Source: Streptomyces nigrescens (GTDB lineage: Bacteria; Actinomycetota; Actinomycetes; Streptomycetales; Streptomycetaceae). Taken from it: 64,000 nt of DNA. Shown piece after piece: positions 16,656 through 24,605 of the stretch (positions are counted from its first letter, which is position 1; each line of letters starts with the position of its first letter). The notes beneath the pieces were generated by a model. The model did not search any database, was not told the origin of the DNA, and worked only from the letters and a program-made list of their open reading frames with translations. Made by a program: the position numbers and the translations under genes. The stretch lies in NCBI GenBank assembly GCA_024349765.1, contig AP026073.1, positions 4,216,001 through 4,280,000 on the forward strand. Reading direction: 5' to 3'.

Positions 16656-17570
16656 CTAGTTCGCGAGCGGAACGGCCGCGCCGGTCACCCTGATCCGTGC
16701 GTCGTCGGGGTCGATGTCGACGTACAGGTCGCTGGGGCGGCCCATGTCCTCGCCCTGGCGGAGGTGGGCCCGCACCGGCTCGGTGACCAGGCCGAGGGTG
16801 CGCAGATAGCCACCGAAGGCCGCGGCGGCGGCGCCGGTCGCCGGGTCTTCGACGACGCCACCGACCGGGAAGGGGTCCCGGGCGTGGAAGTCCAGGCGGT
16901 CCGGCGCCTGGCGCTGGACGAGGTGCACGGTGGTCCAGCCGTGCTCCCGCATGAGGGCGTGCAGGGCGTCGAAGTCGTAGTCGAGGGCGGCCAGCCGCTC
17001 CCGGCTGCGGACGGCCAGGACGAGGTGGTCGTTGCCGGCGAAGGCGATGTGCGGCGGCAGTTGGGGGTCCAGGTCGTCCCGGCTCCAGTCCAGCGCCCGG
17101 AGCACGGTGTCGACGAGGGCGGCGCCGGCCGGGCGGGAGTGCGCGGGCACGCTGGTGAGCGTGGCCCGCAGGCTGCCGTCCTGGCGGGTGGTGGACACCC
17201 TGATCTCGCCCGCCGGGGTGTCGAAGACCAGCTCTCCGGTGCCGGTCCGGGAAGCGAGGGCGACCGCGGTGGCGATGGTGGCGTGGCCGCAGAAGGCGAC
17301 CTCGGCGAGGGGGCTGAAGTAGCGCAGCCGGTAGCGGCGGGCGGCGGTGTCGTGCGCGGTGACGAAGGCGGTTTCGGAGTACCCGACCTCGGCGGCGATG
17401 GCCAGCATGCGGGTGTCGTCGAGGGCCTCGGCGTCGAGCACCACACCGGCCGGGTTACCGCCCGCGGGGTCGGTGGTGAAGGCGGAGTAGCGCAGCACCT
17501 CGACGTCCGCGTCCGCGTGCGCGACGAGGTGGGTGGAGGAGTCGGGGGAGGAGGTCGTGTGGTTCGTCAT
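16656..17570 (-). CDS. PhzF family isomerase
   Basis: A 304-residue PhzF-fold protein: N-terminal YSAFTTDPAGGNPAGVVLDA with the AxxGNPA motif, the Glu of GYSETAFV (catalytic acid position in PhzF), FCGHATIATA, and the C-terminal repeat DPATGAAAAAFGGYL. PhzF itself isomerises trans-2,3-dihydro-3-hydroxyanthranilate, but most family members are epimerases or isomerases unrelated to phenazines, and no other phenazine gene is present. Divergent from a LysR regulator that probably controls it. Confidence 0.85.
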   Translation of the reverse strand: MTNHTTSSPDSSTHLVAHADADVEVLRYSAFTTDPAGGNPAGVVLDAEALDDTRMLAIAAEVGYSETAFVTAHDTAARRYRLRYFSPLAEVAFCGHATIATAVALASRTGTGELVFDTPAGEIRVSTTRQDGSLRATLTSVPAHSRPAGAALVDTVLRALDWSRDDLDPQLPPHIAFAGNDHLVLAVRSRERLAALDYDFDALHALMREHGWTTVHLVQRQAPDRLDFHARDPFPVGGVVEDPATGAAAAAFGGYLRTLGLVTEPVRAHLRQGEDMGRPSDLYVDIDPDDARIRVTGAAVPLAN

Positions 17571-17653
17571 GGGTTCACCGTGTCACCGCACGGCCATCGC
17601 GTCCAACGATAAATCTTGCTGACGTCCATCGGACATCGCGATAGCGTGGAGGA
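17571..17653. promoter_or_regulatory. divergent promoter region phzF-like/lysR
   Basis: An 83-bp spacer between the divergent PhzF and LysR genes, AT-rich in the middle (around 17608-17645). It contains ATCTTGCTGACG and CATCGCGATAGCGTGG, the latter with a CATCGCGATAG near-palindrome immediately before the LysR ribosome site GGAGG. The layout is typical for a LysR operator, but no single T-N11-A box stands out. Confidence 0.4.
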
Positions 17654-18562
17654 ATGGAGACCCGGCTTCTGGAATCGTTCGTGGCGCTCGCGCGAGCGGG
17701 CAGCTTCACCGCCGCGGCCCGCACCCTGCATCTCGCGCAGTCCACCGTCACCGTCCAGATCCGCACGCTGGAGAAGGAGTTGGGGACGCCGCTGTTCGAC
17801 CGACTGCCGTCGGGGACGGTCCCGACCGCCGCCGGGCTGCGACTGCTGGAGGAGGCCGAGGCGGTGCTCGACGCGGTGGCCCGGCTGCGGGCGACGGCCT
17901 CGGGCTGGCACGGCGACGCGGCGGGCGGGACGGTGGCGGGCCAGGTCACGATCGGGGCGGCGGACTCGCTGTGCGCCTCGCGGCTGCCGTCGGTGATCGC
18001 CGCCCTGCGGCGCACCCATCCCGGGCTGGAGGTCCATCTGAACGCCGTCGGCACGGCGGCGGCGGTGGACGGGCTGCGCAGCGGCCGGCTCGATCTGGCT
18101 CTGGTACTGGAGCCGGAGGTGGACGAGAGCGATCTGCCGGCCCTCCGGATCGCCGAACTGCCGTTGACGTACGTCGCGGCGCCGGACCATCCGCTCGCCG
18201 GGCGGACGGCCGGCTGGGAGGAGCTGGCCCGGGAGAGCTTCTTCGTCCACGAGGAGGGCTGTTCCTACAGCGACCGGCTGGTCCGTGCCCTGCAGGGCGT
18301 GCCGGGAACTCGTCCTGGAATCACCCGATTCGGCAGCATCGATGCCGCCCGCTCGTGCGTGGCGGCGGGCCTGGGACTGACCCTGCTGCCGGAAGTGACG
18401 GTGGAGGGGCAGCTGGCGGACGGCCGACTCGCCGCCGTGTACGGACCGGAGGCGCCGCCCGTGCCCGTGCAGCTCGTCCGTCATCGCAGGCGGTGGCTCT
18501 CGCCGGGCGCCCGGGCGGTCACCGAGGAGCTGACCGCGGCCTTCGCCGACACCTCCCTGTGA
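17654..18562 (+). CDS. LysR family transcriptional regulator
   Basis: A 302-residue LysR regulator with an N-terminal winged helix (LLESFVALARAGSFTAAARTLHLAQSTVTVQIRTLEKELGTPLFDR pattern at about residues 5-52). A co-inducer domain starts near residue 95 (VTIGAADSLCASRLP). Preceded by GGAGG 6 bases before the ATG. Divergent from the PhzF-like isomerase, which is the likely target. Confidence 0.9.
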   Translation: METRLLESFVALARAGSFTAAARTLHLAQSTVTVQIRTLEKELGTPLFDRLPSGTVPTAAGLRLLEEAEAVLDAVARLRATASGWHGDAAGGTVAGQVTIGAADSLCASRLPSVIAALRRTHPGLEVHLNAVGTAAAVDGLRSGRLDLALVLEPEVDESDLPALRIAELPLTYVAAPDHPLAGRTAGWEELARESFFVHEEGCSYSDRLVRALQGVPGTRPGITRFGSIDAARSCVAAGLGLTLLPEVTVEGQLADGRLAAVYGPEAPPVPVQLVRHRRRWLSPGARAVTEELTAAFADTSL

Positions 18563-18903
18563 CATCCGCCATAACCTCTCCCGGCCGCCACTAAGCCGGC
18601 TAGTAGCAATCCCTTCCACCGACATAGGGGATTTGTCCGCCTTGAGGCGGCGATTCCCCATGGATGCGCGGACGGCCTGCGGCCCGACGGCCTTTCGTCC
18701 CCACGAGACGAGCATGACGGCCCTTCTGACGGGGTGACAGGCATTCCCGGGAATTGGCCGCACCCGGCAGCACACCTCACCGCCGGCGACAAGGGCCGAC
18801 TCGCACTACTAAACGCATTAGTAGATACCACCTCCCGCTTTCCTTGCCTTATGCGCCGGGGCTTTCCAAAAATGACGACCCCCATTACCGAATGAGGTCA
18901 TCG
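18563..18903. promoter_or_regulatory. leader of CAP gene: hairpin and operator palindrome
   Basis: This 341-bp gap contains two structured elements. At 18627-18659 GGGGA...TCCCC arms enclose a second stem CCGCC-TTGA-GGCGG (18637-18650), which may terminate the LysR gene or form an RNA leader. At 18806-18824 lies CTACTAAACGCATTAGTAG, a perfect 7-bp inverted repeat with a 5-bp spacer and a likely repressor site. The 3' part (18806-18890) is AT-rich and should be the promoter of the CAP-domain gene. Confidence 0.5.
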
Positions 18904-19539
18904 ATGACGAAGCACCGCCGGACGAGGCATTACCGGAAAATAGCCATCGGCGCCCTGGCCGTCAGCGCGCTCGCCGTGCCGACCGCCGCCATGGCATGCC
19001 TGAACGGACCGGGTGAAGGCCATTGGGGCCACGGGAAATGGCACGGGAACGCCCACCGCCACCACCACTGGGGAAGCGCCGGATCGCACGCGAAGCCGAG
19101 CGCGGGGACCACCCGGAAGGCCGCCGCGACGCCGAGCGCGACGGCGAGCGGCGCGCCGGCCTCCGGCACCGCGGCCAGCATCCTGAAGCTGGTCAACAGC
19201 GAGCGCAGCAAGGCCGGTTGTTCCCCGCTGAAGCTCAATGCGAAGCTGACGAAGGCGGCGCAGGACCACAGCAAGGACATGGCCGCGCACCGGAACATGT
19301 CCCACACCGGTTCCGACGGGTCGGACCCCGGCCAGCGGATCACCCGCGCCGGGTACCGGTGGAGCGCGTACGGCGAGAATGTCGCCTACGGATATTCCTC
19401 GCCGCAGAGCGTGATGAAGGGCTGGATGGACAGCCCCGGCCACAAGCGCAATATCCTCGACTGCTCCTTCAAGGAGCTCGGTGTCGGCCTCGCCCAGCCC
19501 GGGGATTACTGGACACAGGACTTCGGCACGGCCGGATGA
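18904..19539 (+). CDS. secreted CAP-domain (SCP-like) protein
   Basis: A 211-residue exported protein. The start at 18904 has GAGGT 6 bases upstream and opens a signal peptide ending PTAAMACLNG. A His/Gly/Trp-rich segment (about 38-60) and an Ala/Ser/Thr linker precede the CAP domain (about 90-211). That domain has ILKLVNSERSKAGC, LTKAAQDHSKDMAAH, MSHTGSDG, RWSAYGENVAYG and MDSPGHKRNILDCSFKELGVG, all hallmark CAP motifs with the conserved His/Glu cavity residues. Bacterial CAP proteins are extracellular and mostly uncharacterised. The His-rich stretch may bind metal (inference). Confidence 0.85.
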   Translation: MTKHRRTRHYRKIAIGALAVSALAVPTAAMACLNGPGEGHWGHGKWHGNAHRHHHWGSAGSHAKPSAGTTRKAAATPSATASGAPASGTAASILKLVNSERSKAGCSPLKLNAKLTKAAQDHSKDMAAHRNMSHTGSDGSDPGQRITRAGYRWSAYGENVAYGYSSPQSVMKGWMDSPGHKRNILDCSFKELGVGLAQPGDYWTQDFGTAG

Positions 19540-19617
19540 GGCAGTCCCGGAACGGCCGGATGCGGCAGTCCCAGCAGGGCTGGATGAGGCAGTCCCCGAA
19601 CGGCTGGATGACGGCCG
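19529..19617 (+). repeat. 24-bp tandem repeat, about 3.5 copies, at the gene end
   Basis: GGATGAGGCAGTCCC or close variants begin at 19534, 19558 and 19582, and a partial copy begins at 19606, giving an exact 24-bp period. The first copy includes the TGA stop of the CAP gene, so the array looks like a duplication of the gene terminus. The period is a multiple of three, which keeps an open frame (RMRQSRNG-type units) in another phase. Confidence 0.75.
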
Positions 19618-19678
19618 GCTGAATTCCTCCGGTCCCAGGTCTCGCCGTTCCGATCTTCCGCCGCGTTCCGCGCGGTCC

Positions 19679-20911
19679 TCAGCCACCCGCCCGGTCGTGA
19701 TCGATCAGCAGGTGCCGGGGGCCGCGCAGGACGGGGCTGCGGCGGTACGGGGGCGGGTCCTCGACGAGCCGGGGGGCGTCGAGGTGCTGGATGAGGGCGG
19801 TGAGCGCGGCCTGGGTCTCCAGCCGGGCCAACGGGGCGCCGAAGCAGCTGTGGACGCCGCCGCCGAAGCCGAGGTGCTGGTTGTCCTCGCGCCCCGGGTC
19901 GAACCGGTCCGGTTCGGGGAACCGCCGTGGGTCGCGGCTGCCGGACGCCAGCACGAGGATCAGCGGGGCGCCACGCGGGACGGTGACGCCGTTGATCTCG
20001 ATGTCGGCGAGCGGGGTGCGCTGCGGCAGCATCTGCACCGGCGGCTCGTAGCGCAGGAGTTCCTCGACCGCCCGCGGCATCAGCGCCGGCTCGTCGCGCA
20101 GGCGCTCCAGCGCCTCGGGGTGGCGCAGCAGGGTGAGCATGCCGTTGGTGATCAGGTTGACGGTCGTCTCGTGGCCGGCGATCAGCAGCAGCACGGCGGT
20201 CGTCATGATTTCGATCTGGTTGAAGCCGCCGTGGTCGGGTCCCGGGTCGGTGGCGAACGCGGAGAGCATGTCGGCGCCGGGGTTGCCGCGGCGTGATGCG
20301 GCGAGTTCGCCGAGGTAGATGCCCATCGCCCGGCGGGCGTCGGCGGCCGCGCGCTGCCGTTCGGTGGGATCCGCGCCCCGGGCGGGGTCGAGCCCCGACA
20401 CGATCGTGTCCGACCAGCCGCGGAACGTCGGCTCGTCCTCGGTCGGTACGCCCAGCAGCCGGCAGATCACGGTGACCGGCAGCGGGTAGGCGAATTCGTC
20501 GACGAGGTCGATGCGGTCCCTGGTCCGGAGCTGGGCGAGCAGGTCCTGGACGATGCGGGTGATCTCGCCGTGCAGGGCGTCGATCCGGCCGGGATTGTGG
20601 GGCGGCCCGAAGGAGCGCATGGCGAGGCTGCGCAGCCGGTGGTGTTCGGGGTCGTCCAGGCCGATGAAGGACGGCGGGATGCCCTGCTCCTCGTCGCCCG
20701 CCTCGTCGGGTTCGGTGCGGTTGCGGCGGTCGGAACTGATCCGCGGGTCGTGCAGCAGGGCGGTGATCTCGTGGTACGTCCCGACCAGGTAGCTGCCGTT
20801 CTGCTGCCGGGCCACTCCGTGCTCGCGCAGTTCGGCGTAGAGCGGGTACGGATCGGGCCGGCTGGCGTAGTCCGTGATCCGCTCGATGAGGGTCTCGGGG
20901 TCCGCGGCCAT
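19679..20911 (-). CDS. cytochrome P450 monooxygenase
   Basis: A 410-residue soluble bacterial P450. The I-helix oxygen motif AGHETT lies at 245-250, the K-helix ExxR is in EELLRYEPP, and the heme loop is LGFGGGVHSCFGAPLARLE with Cys356 as iron ligand. Length and motifs fit the CYP105/107-type actinobacterial enzymes; the substrate cannot be told. It is the last gene of an operon with its own ferredoxin and ferredoxin reductase (46-bp gap to the reductase), so electron supply is encoded locally. GAGGAG precedes ATG 20911. Confidence 0.93.
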   Translation of the reverse strand: MAADPETLIERITDYASRPDPYPLYAELREHGVARQQNGSYLVGTYHEITALLHDPRISSDRRNRTEPDEAGDEEQGIPPSFIGLDDPEHHRLRSLAMRSFGPPHNPGRIDALHGEITRIVQDLLAQLRTRDRIDLVDEFAYPLPVTVICRLLGVPTEDEPTFRGWSDTIVSGLDPARGADPTERQRAAADARRAMGIYLGELAASRRGNPGADMLSAFATDPGPDHGGFNQIEIMTTAVLLLIAGHETTVNLITNGMLTLLRHPEALERLRDEPALMPRAVEELLRYEPPVQMLPQRTPLADIEINGVTVPRGAPLILVLASGSRDPRRFPEPDRFDPGREDNQHLGFGGGVHSCFGAPLARLETQAALTALIQHLDAPRLVEDPPPYRRSPVLRGPRHLLIDHDRAGG

Positions 20912-20957
20912 GGGCGGGGCTCCTCACGCGGTGGGGGACGGTGGTCCGTCCGTGGTC

Positions 20958-22328
20958 TCAGCGGCCCGGTTGGACCAGGGTCAGGCGACGGTCGGGCAGA
21001 TGGCCGGTGAGGGCGACGGTCGGGCCGTGCGAGAGCACCTTGGGGTCCGGGACGTCGGAGGGGACCGGGGCCGGGGACTCGCCCTGGTCGGCGGCGCCCG
21101 GCGCGGGCGGGAACGGCGCCGCGGTCTCGATCAGGCGCTGGTAGTACTCCAGCGATTTGGCCTGGTTGACGCTCACCGCCGCGGTGACCCGCCCCCGGTA
21201 GCCGTAGACGGCGACCAGCCGGAGCTCCTTGAGGGAGCCCTGGGCGATGACCACCTGGTCGGAGAAGGTGGGGACGCCGACGGACTTGATGTTCAGGCCG
21301 AACTGGCTGGACCAGAAGGCCGGTACGGTCAGGTGCGGGCGCCGGCGCGGCCCGGGGTTGACCATGTTGTGGGCGGCCACCTCGGCCTGGGCGACCGCGT
21401 TGCCCCAGTGCTCCAGGGACAGCAGCTGGTACTCGAAGAGCGGGTGCGGGAACCGCGCCACGTCGCCGGCCGCGAAGACGTCGTCGGTCACGATCCCGTA
21501 CATGTCGAACGCCCGGCAGCCCGCGTCGCAGGTGACCCCGCGCGGCCCGGCGGCAATGCCGGATTCGGCCACCCACTCGGTGTTGCGGACCGCGCCCAGG
21601 GCGACCACGGCGACATCGGCGTCGATCCGCGTGCCGTCGGAGAACCGGGCGCCGATGAGCCGCCCGGCGCGGTCGCCCTCCAGGGCGGTGACCGTCACCC
21701 CGCAGCGCAGGTCGACGCCGTGCGCGCGCTGCAGTTTGGCGGCGAGGGCGCCCAGCGTGCCACCGAGCGCACCGACGAGCGGCGCCGGTCCGCGTTCGGC
21801 GACGGTCACCGCGAGGCCCCGCTCGATGCAGCCGGAGGCGATCTCCGAGCCGGTGAAGCCGGCGCCGATGACCAGGACGCGGCGCGGCCCGGCGTCCAGC
21901 CGCGCGGCGAGCCCGGCCGCGTCCCCGCTCGTGCGGAGGGTGAACACCCCCTCCAGGGCGGCCTCTTCCGGGTTCGGCCAGGGCCGGGCCCGGGTTCCGG
22001 TGGCGATCAGCAGCCGGTCGTAGGGCTCCTCCGTGCCGTCGGCGAGCAGCACGCGCTTGCCCAGCGGGTCGAGCCCGGTGGCCCGTACGCCGAGCCGCCA
22101 GTGGGCGTCCACCGGGCGGCGCCGCGGCAGCCCGGTGTCGCCCGCGGAGACCCGGCCGAGCAGGACCTGCTTGGACAGCGGCGGCCGGTCGTACGGCGGC
22201 TGGGCCTCGTCGCCGATCAGGGTCAGCGAGCCGGCGAAGCCCTCGTCGCGCAGCGTCTCGGCGGCCCGCAGCCCGGCGAGCGAGGCACCGACGATGACGA
22301 TCCGGCCGTCGCGGGGGTCACCGTTCAC
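20958..22328 (-). CDS. NAD(P)H-dependent FAD ferredoxin reductase
   Basis: A 456-residue flavoprotein of the rubredoxin/putidaredoxin-reductase type. FAD-binding VIVGASLAGLRAAE is at the N-terminus, followed by PPLSKQ, ATGTRARP, the NAD(P)-binding GAGFTGSEIA near residue 154, and the C-terminal FAD motif FAAGDVARF. The C-terminal 60 residues are Pro-rich and longer than in typical family members. The GTG start at 22328 overlaps the ferredoxin gene by 11 bases. It should pass electrons from NAD(P)H to the adjacent ferredoxin for the P450. Confidence 0.88.
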   Translation of the reverse strand: MNGDPRDGRIVIVGASLAGLRAAETLRDEGFAGSLTLIGDEAQPPYDRPPLSKQVLLGRVSAGDTGLPRRRPVDAHWRLGVRATGLDPLGKRVLLADGTEEPYDRLLIATGTRARPWPNPEEAALEGVFTLRTSGDAAGLAARLDAGPRRVLVIGAGFTGSEIASGCIERGLAVTVAERGPAPLVGALGGTLGALAAKLQRAHGVDLRCGVTVTALEGDRAGRLIGARFSDGTRIDADVAVVALGAVRNTEWVAESGIAAGPRGVTCDAGCRAFDMYGIVTDDVFAAGDVARFPHPLFEYQLLSLEHWGNAVAQAEVAAHNMVNPGPRRRPHLTVPAFWSSQFGLNIKSVGVPTFSDQVVIAQGSLKELRLVAVYGYRGRVTAAVSVNQAKSLEYYQRLIETAAPFPPAPGAADQGESPAPVPSDVPDPKVLSHGPTVALTGHLPDRRLTLVQPGR

Positions 22329-22527
22329 CGGTACCGGCCTCCTCTCCCACGAGGATGGCCTGCACCGGGCAAGCGGCGACCGCCCGCAGCACGCGTTCCT
22401 GCTGCCCGTCCGGGACGACCGGGTGGTACAGCAGGGCTTCCTCGCCGTGCATGGCGAACACCTCGGGGGCGAGGAAGGCGCACTGCGCGTACCCCTGACA
22501 GCGATTGAGGTCGACGACGACGTTCAT
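22318..22527 (-). CDS. [3Fe-4S]-type ferredoxin for P450
   Basis: A 69-residue ferredoxin: MNVVVDLNRCQGYAQCAF with Cys10 and Cys16 (C-x5-C, Tyr at the position of the missing cluster ligand), and a distant Cys-Pro (AACPVQAI). This CxxYxxC...CP arrangement is characteristic of single-cluster ferredoxins that serve actinobacterial P450s. First gene of the ferredoxin-reductase-P450 operon. The start at 22527 fits the family length. Confidence 0.88.
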   Translation of the reverse strand: MNVVVDLNRCQGYAQCAFLAPEVFAMHGEEALLYHPVVPDGQQERVLRAVAACPVQAILVGEEAGTGER

Positions 22528-22672
22528 CGGTCCGCTGCCACTCCTCTCACCCCGTAGTCCCGGCACGTCCGCATGCGCGCGGTGGGCGTTGGCTCGTCGT
22601 CCCTGTCTACCGCGCGTCGCGGAGCGGGGCAGGTGGAGCGGGGCCGTTGGAGGGGCCAGCGTCGGCCCGTAC

Positions 22673-22810
22673 ATGCGCGAGGTCATCGAGGGCGGCGGGT
22701 ACCCGCAGCCGGCCCGCCGGGTGATCGAGGCGGAGGACACCGGGCCGGACGAGGGCTTCGAGTTCGGCCTGCGGTGCGTCCTCGACGGCGTCGGGGCCCT
22801 CGCCGATTGA
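22673..22810 (+). pseudogene. TetR C-terminal domain relic
   Basis: The frame reads YMREVIEGGGYP, PARRVIEA, EGFEFGLRCVLDGVGALA and ends at 22810. This pattern (small-residue turn followed by FEFGLxxxLDGxxAL) is the end of TetR ligand domains that regulate oxidoreductase or efflux genes. No helix-turn-helix is encoded upstream; the preceding 150 bases show no regulator sequence. It looks like the stub of a deleted regulator, possibly once the controller of the divergent P450 operon. Confidence 0.5.
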
Positions 22811-22811
22811 T

Positions 22812-22823
22812 TTTCGATCGAAA
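22812..22823. promoter_or_regulatory. palindromic operator candidate TTTCGATCGAAA
   Basis: A perfect 12-bp palindrome 18 bases before the DUF2975 start, in a short AT-rich patch that also holds further ATCGAT elements (22826-22843). The adjacent Xre-type protein is the likely binder, suggesting autoregulation. Confidence 0.45.
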
Positions 22824-22841
22824 TCTATCGACAATCGATCG

Positions 22842-23339
22842 ATGCATCGCTTTTTCATCCTCGCGCTCCGGGCCGGCATCGTCGCGGCGATCCTGGTCGG
22901 CCTCTTCGGCCAGATCGTGGTCATCCCGACGACGGCGGCCGATCAGGTCGACCGCTTCCCGCTCTACGCCCCGTTCGCCGCGCCGTATGTGACGGTCGCC
23001 GTCGTCGGCGTCGCCTGCGTCCAGGTCGCGCTCGTCGCGGTGTGGATGCTGCTCGCCATGGTCCGGCGCGACGCGCTCTTCAGCCCGCGCGCCTTCCGCT
23101 GGGTCGACACCCTGATCGGGGCCTCGGTCGTGGCGACGCTGCTGGCGCTCGGGGTCACCGGGCATCTGGCGCTGGCCGAGATCCCTTCGCCCGGCGACGG
23201 CATGCAGGTCATCGGCGCCCTGGGTGCCGCGCTCGCGAGCGTCGGCGTGGGAGCGGCGTTCGCCATGCTCGTCGTCGTCATGCGCGGCCTCCTGCGCAAG
23301 GCGACGGATCTGCAGACCGAGATGGCCGAGGTGGTCTGA
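22842..23339 (+). CDS. DUF2975 membrane protein
   Basis: A 165-residue integral membrane protein with four predicted segments at about residues 6-26, 48-70, 88-108 and 122-145. It matches the DUF2975 layout (short cytoplasmic loop VRRDALFSPRAFRWVD before the third segment and a basic/acidic tail). DUF2975 genes typically sit directly before a small Xre regulator, as here: its TGA shares a base with the next ATG. Function unknown. Confidence 0.8.
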   Translation: MHRFFILALRAGIVAAILVGLFGQIVVIPTTAADQVDRFPLYAPFAAPYVTVAVVGVACVQVALVAVWMLLAMVRRDALFSPRAFRWVDTLIGASVVATLLALGVTGHLALAEIPSPGDGMQVIGALGAALASVGVGAAFAMLVVVMRGLLRKATDLQTEMAEVV

Positions 23340-23563
23340 TGGCGATCGTCGTCGACCTCGATGTGCAGCTCGCCCGACACCACATGTCGGTGGGCGAGTT
23401 CGCCGCCGCCGTCGGCATCACGCCCGCCAACGTCGCCGTGTTGAAGAACGGCCGCGCCAAGGCGGTGCGGTTCACCACGCTCGACGCGATCTGCCGCACG
23501 CTCCGCTGCCAGCCGGGCGACGTGCTGCGCTGGGTGCCCGACGACGACACGGACGAGGGCTGA
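23339..23563 (+). CDS. small Xre-type helix-turn-helix regulator
   Basis: A 74-residue DNA-binding protein: SVGEFAAAVGITPANVAVLKNGRAKAVRFTTLDAICRTLRCQPGDVLRW is the YozG/Cro-C1-type helix-turn-helix that accompanies DUF2975 proteins. The ATG overlaps the upstream stop (TGATG), so the pair is translationally coupled. Likely binds the palindrome at 22812-22823. Confidence 0.85.
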   Translation: MAIVVDLDVQLARHHMSVGEFAAAVGITPANVAVLKNGRAKAVRFTTLDAICRTLRCQPGDVLRWVPDDDTDEG

Positions 23564-23608
23564 GGAACCTCGATCCTCCGCCGGTGGCCTCAGCCCTCCC
23601 CCGGCACC

Positions 23609-24511
23609 TCAGCCCTCCGCCAGCACCGCCCGGATCACATGCCGGGCGTTGTGCGCCATCGTCGGGTTGGTCCGCCGGTGGTACGGCAGCGCGATCAGCG
23701 CCTGGGAGAGCGTCCGCGCCCGGCCGCGGGTCCAGGTCGCGTCGTCCACGTCCAGCGCCTCGCGGAACACCTTCCGGGCGTCGGCCGGCAGCAGGTTCCA
23801 CGCCGGGAACAGGTCGCAGGCCGGATCGCCCACCCCCATGCACCCGAAGTCGATCACCGAGGTCAGCCGGCCGCCGTCCACCAGCAGATTGCCCGGCATC
23901 AGATCGGCGTGCAGCCAGACCGGGGGCCCGTCCCAGCCGGGGGTGCACAGCGCGTCCTCCCACACGGCGGCCACGGCGTCGCAGTCCACGGCCTCCTCCG
24001 GGATCCCGCGCAGTTCCTCGACGGCCGCCCGGGTCGCCGTGTCGAGCGAGGCGAGCGGCCCGCCGCGGTAGGCCGCCGGCGCCCCACGGAGGGTGAGGCT
24101 CCGCATCGCCGTCACGAACCCGGCCAGATCCTTGGCCAACAGAACCGGCTCGCCCAACGCGCCCGCCTGCGGGTTCTCCCCCGCCAGCCACCGGTACACC
24201 GACCACGGCCACGGATACCCCTCGGCGGGCTCCCCGGCCGCGAGCACCTCGGGGACGGCCATGGGCAGCCGCGGCGCGAGACGGGGCAGCCACTCCTGCT
24301 CCAACGAGATGTCCGGGGCCCCGCCCTCCACCAGCGGCAGCCGTACGACCAGGTCGTCGCCCAGCCGGTACATGGCGTTGACCGTGCCGCCGGACGGAAA
24401 CCGTTCCACCGGCAGCTCCGCCCAGTGCGGGAACTGCCCGGCGATCAGCCGCCGTACGAGGTCGTCGTCGAGGGGGTACGGGCCGGGGCGCCTCTGCCCT
24501 GTGCTGCTCAT
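23609..24511 (-). CDS. aminoglycoside phosphotransferase-like (APH) kinase
   Basis: A 300-residue protein with the APH/choline-kinase fold. It has nucleotide-loop FPSGGTVNAMYRL, Lys-equivalent VVRLPL, catalytic loop WLHADLMPGNLLVD (Asp and Asn) and metal-binding IDFGCMGVGDPACDL. Members phosphorylate many small molecules; there is no sequence reason to assign antibiotic resistance. Monocistronic, next to a divergent Xre gene. Confidence 0.85.
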   Translation of the reverse strand: MSSTGQRRPGPYPLDDDLVRRLIAGQFPHWAELPVERFPSGGTVNAMYRLGDDLVVRLPLVEGGAPDISLEQEWLPRLAPRLPMAVPEVLAAGEPAEGYPWPWSVYRWLAGENPQAGALGEPVLLAKDLAGFVTAMRSLTLRGAPAAYRGGPLASLDTATRAAVEELRGIPEEAVDCDAVAAVWEDALCTPGWDGPPVWLHADLMPGNLLVDGGRLTSVIDFGCMGVGDPACDLFPAWNLLPADARKVFREALDVDDATWTRGRARTLSQALIALPYHRRTNPTMAHNARHVIRAVLAEG

Positions 24512-24605
24512 GGGACGCCATCCGACCGCCGGACGGCGGCGGGCGTCAAACGCTTTTCGGGAGGACCTCGCCGCGGCCGGCGATGCGGTCGGTGCGGCGC
24601 GCCGG

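Noticed and set aside
16656-17570. Phenazine biosynthesis
   Set aside because: Only a PhzF-family isomerase is present with no PhzA-E/G genes; the family is broad.
23609-24511. Antibiotic-resistance aminoglycoside phosphotransferase
   Set aside because: The fold is APH-like, but no specific resistance subfamily can be recognised and there is no antibiotic cluster nearby.
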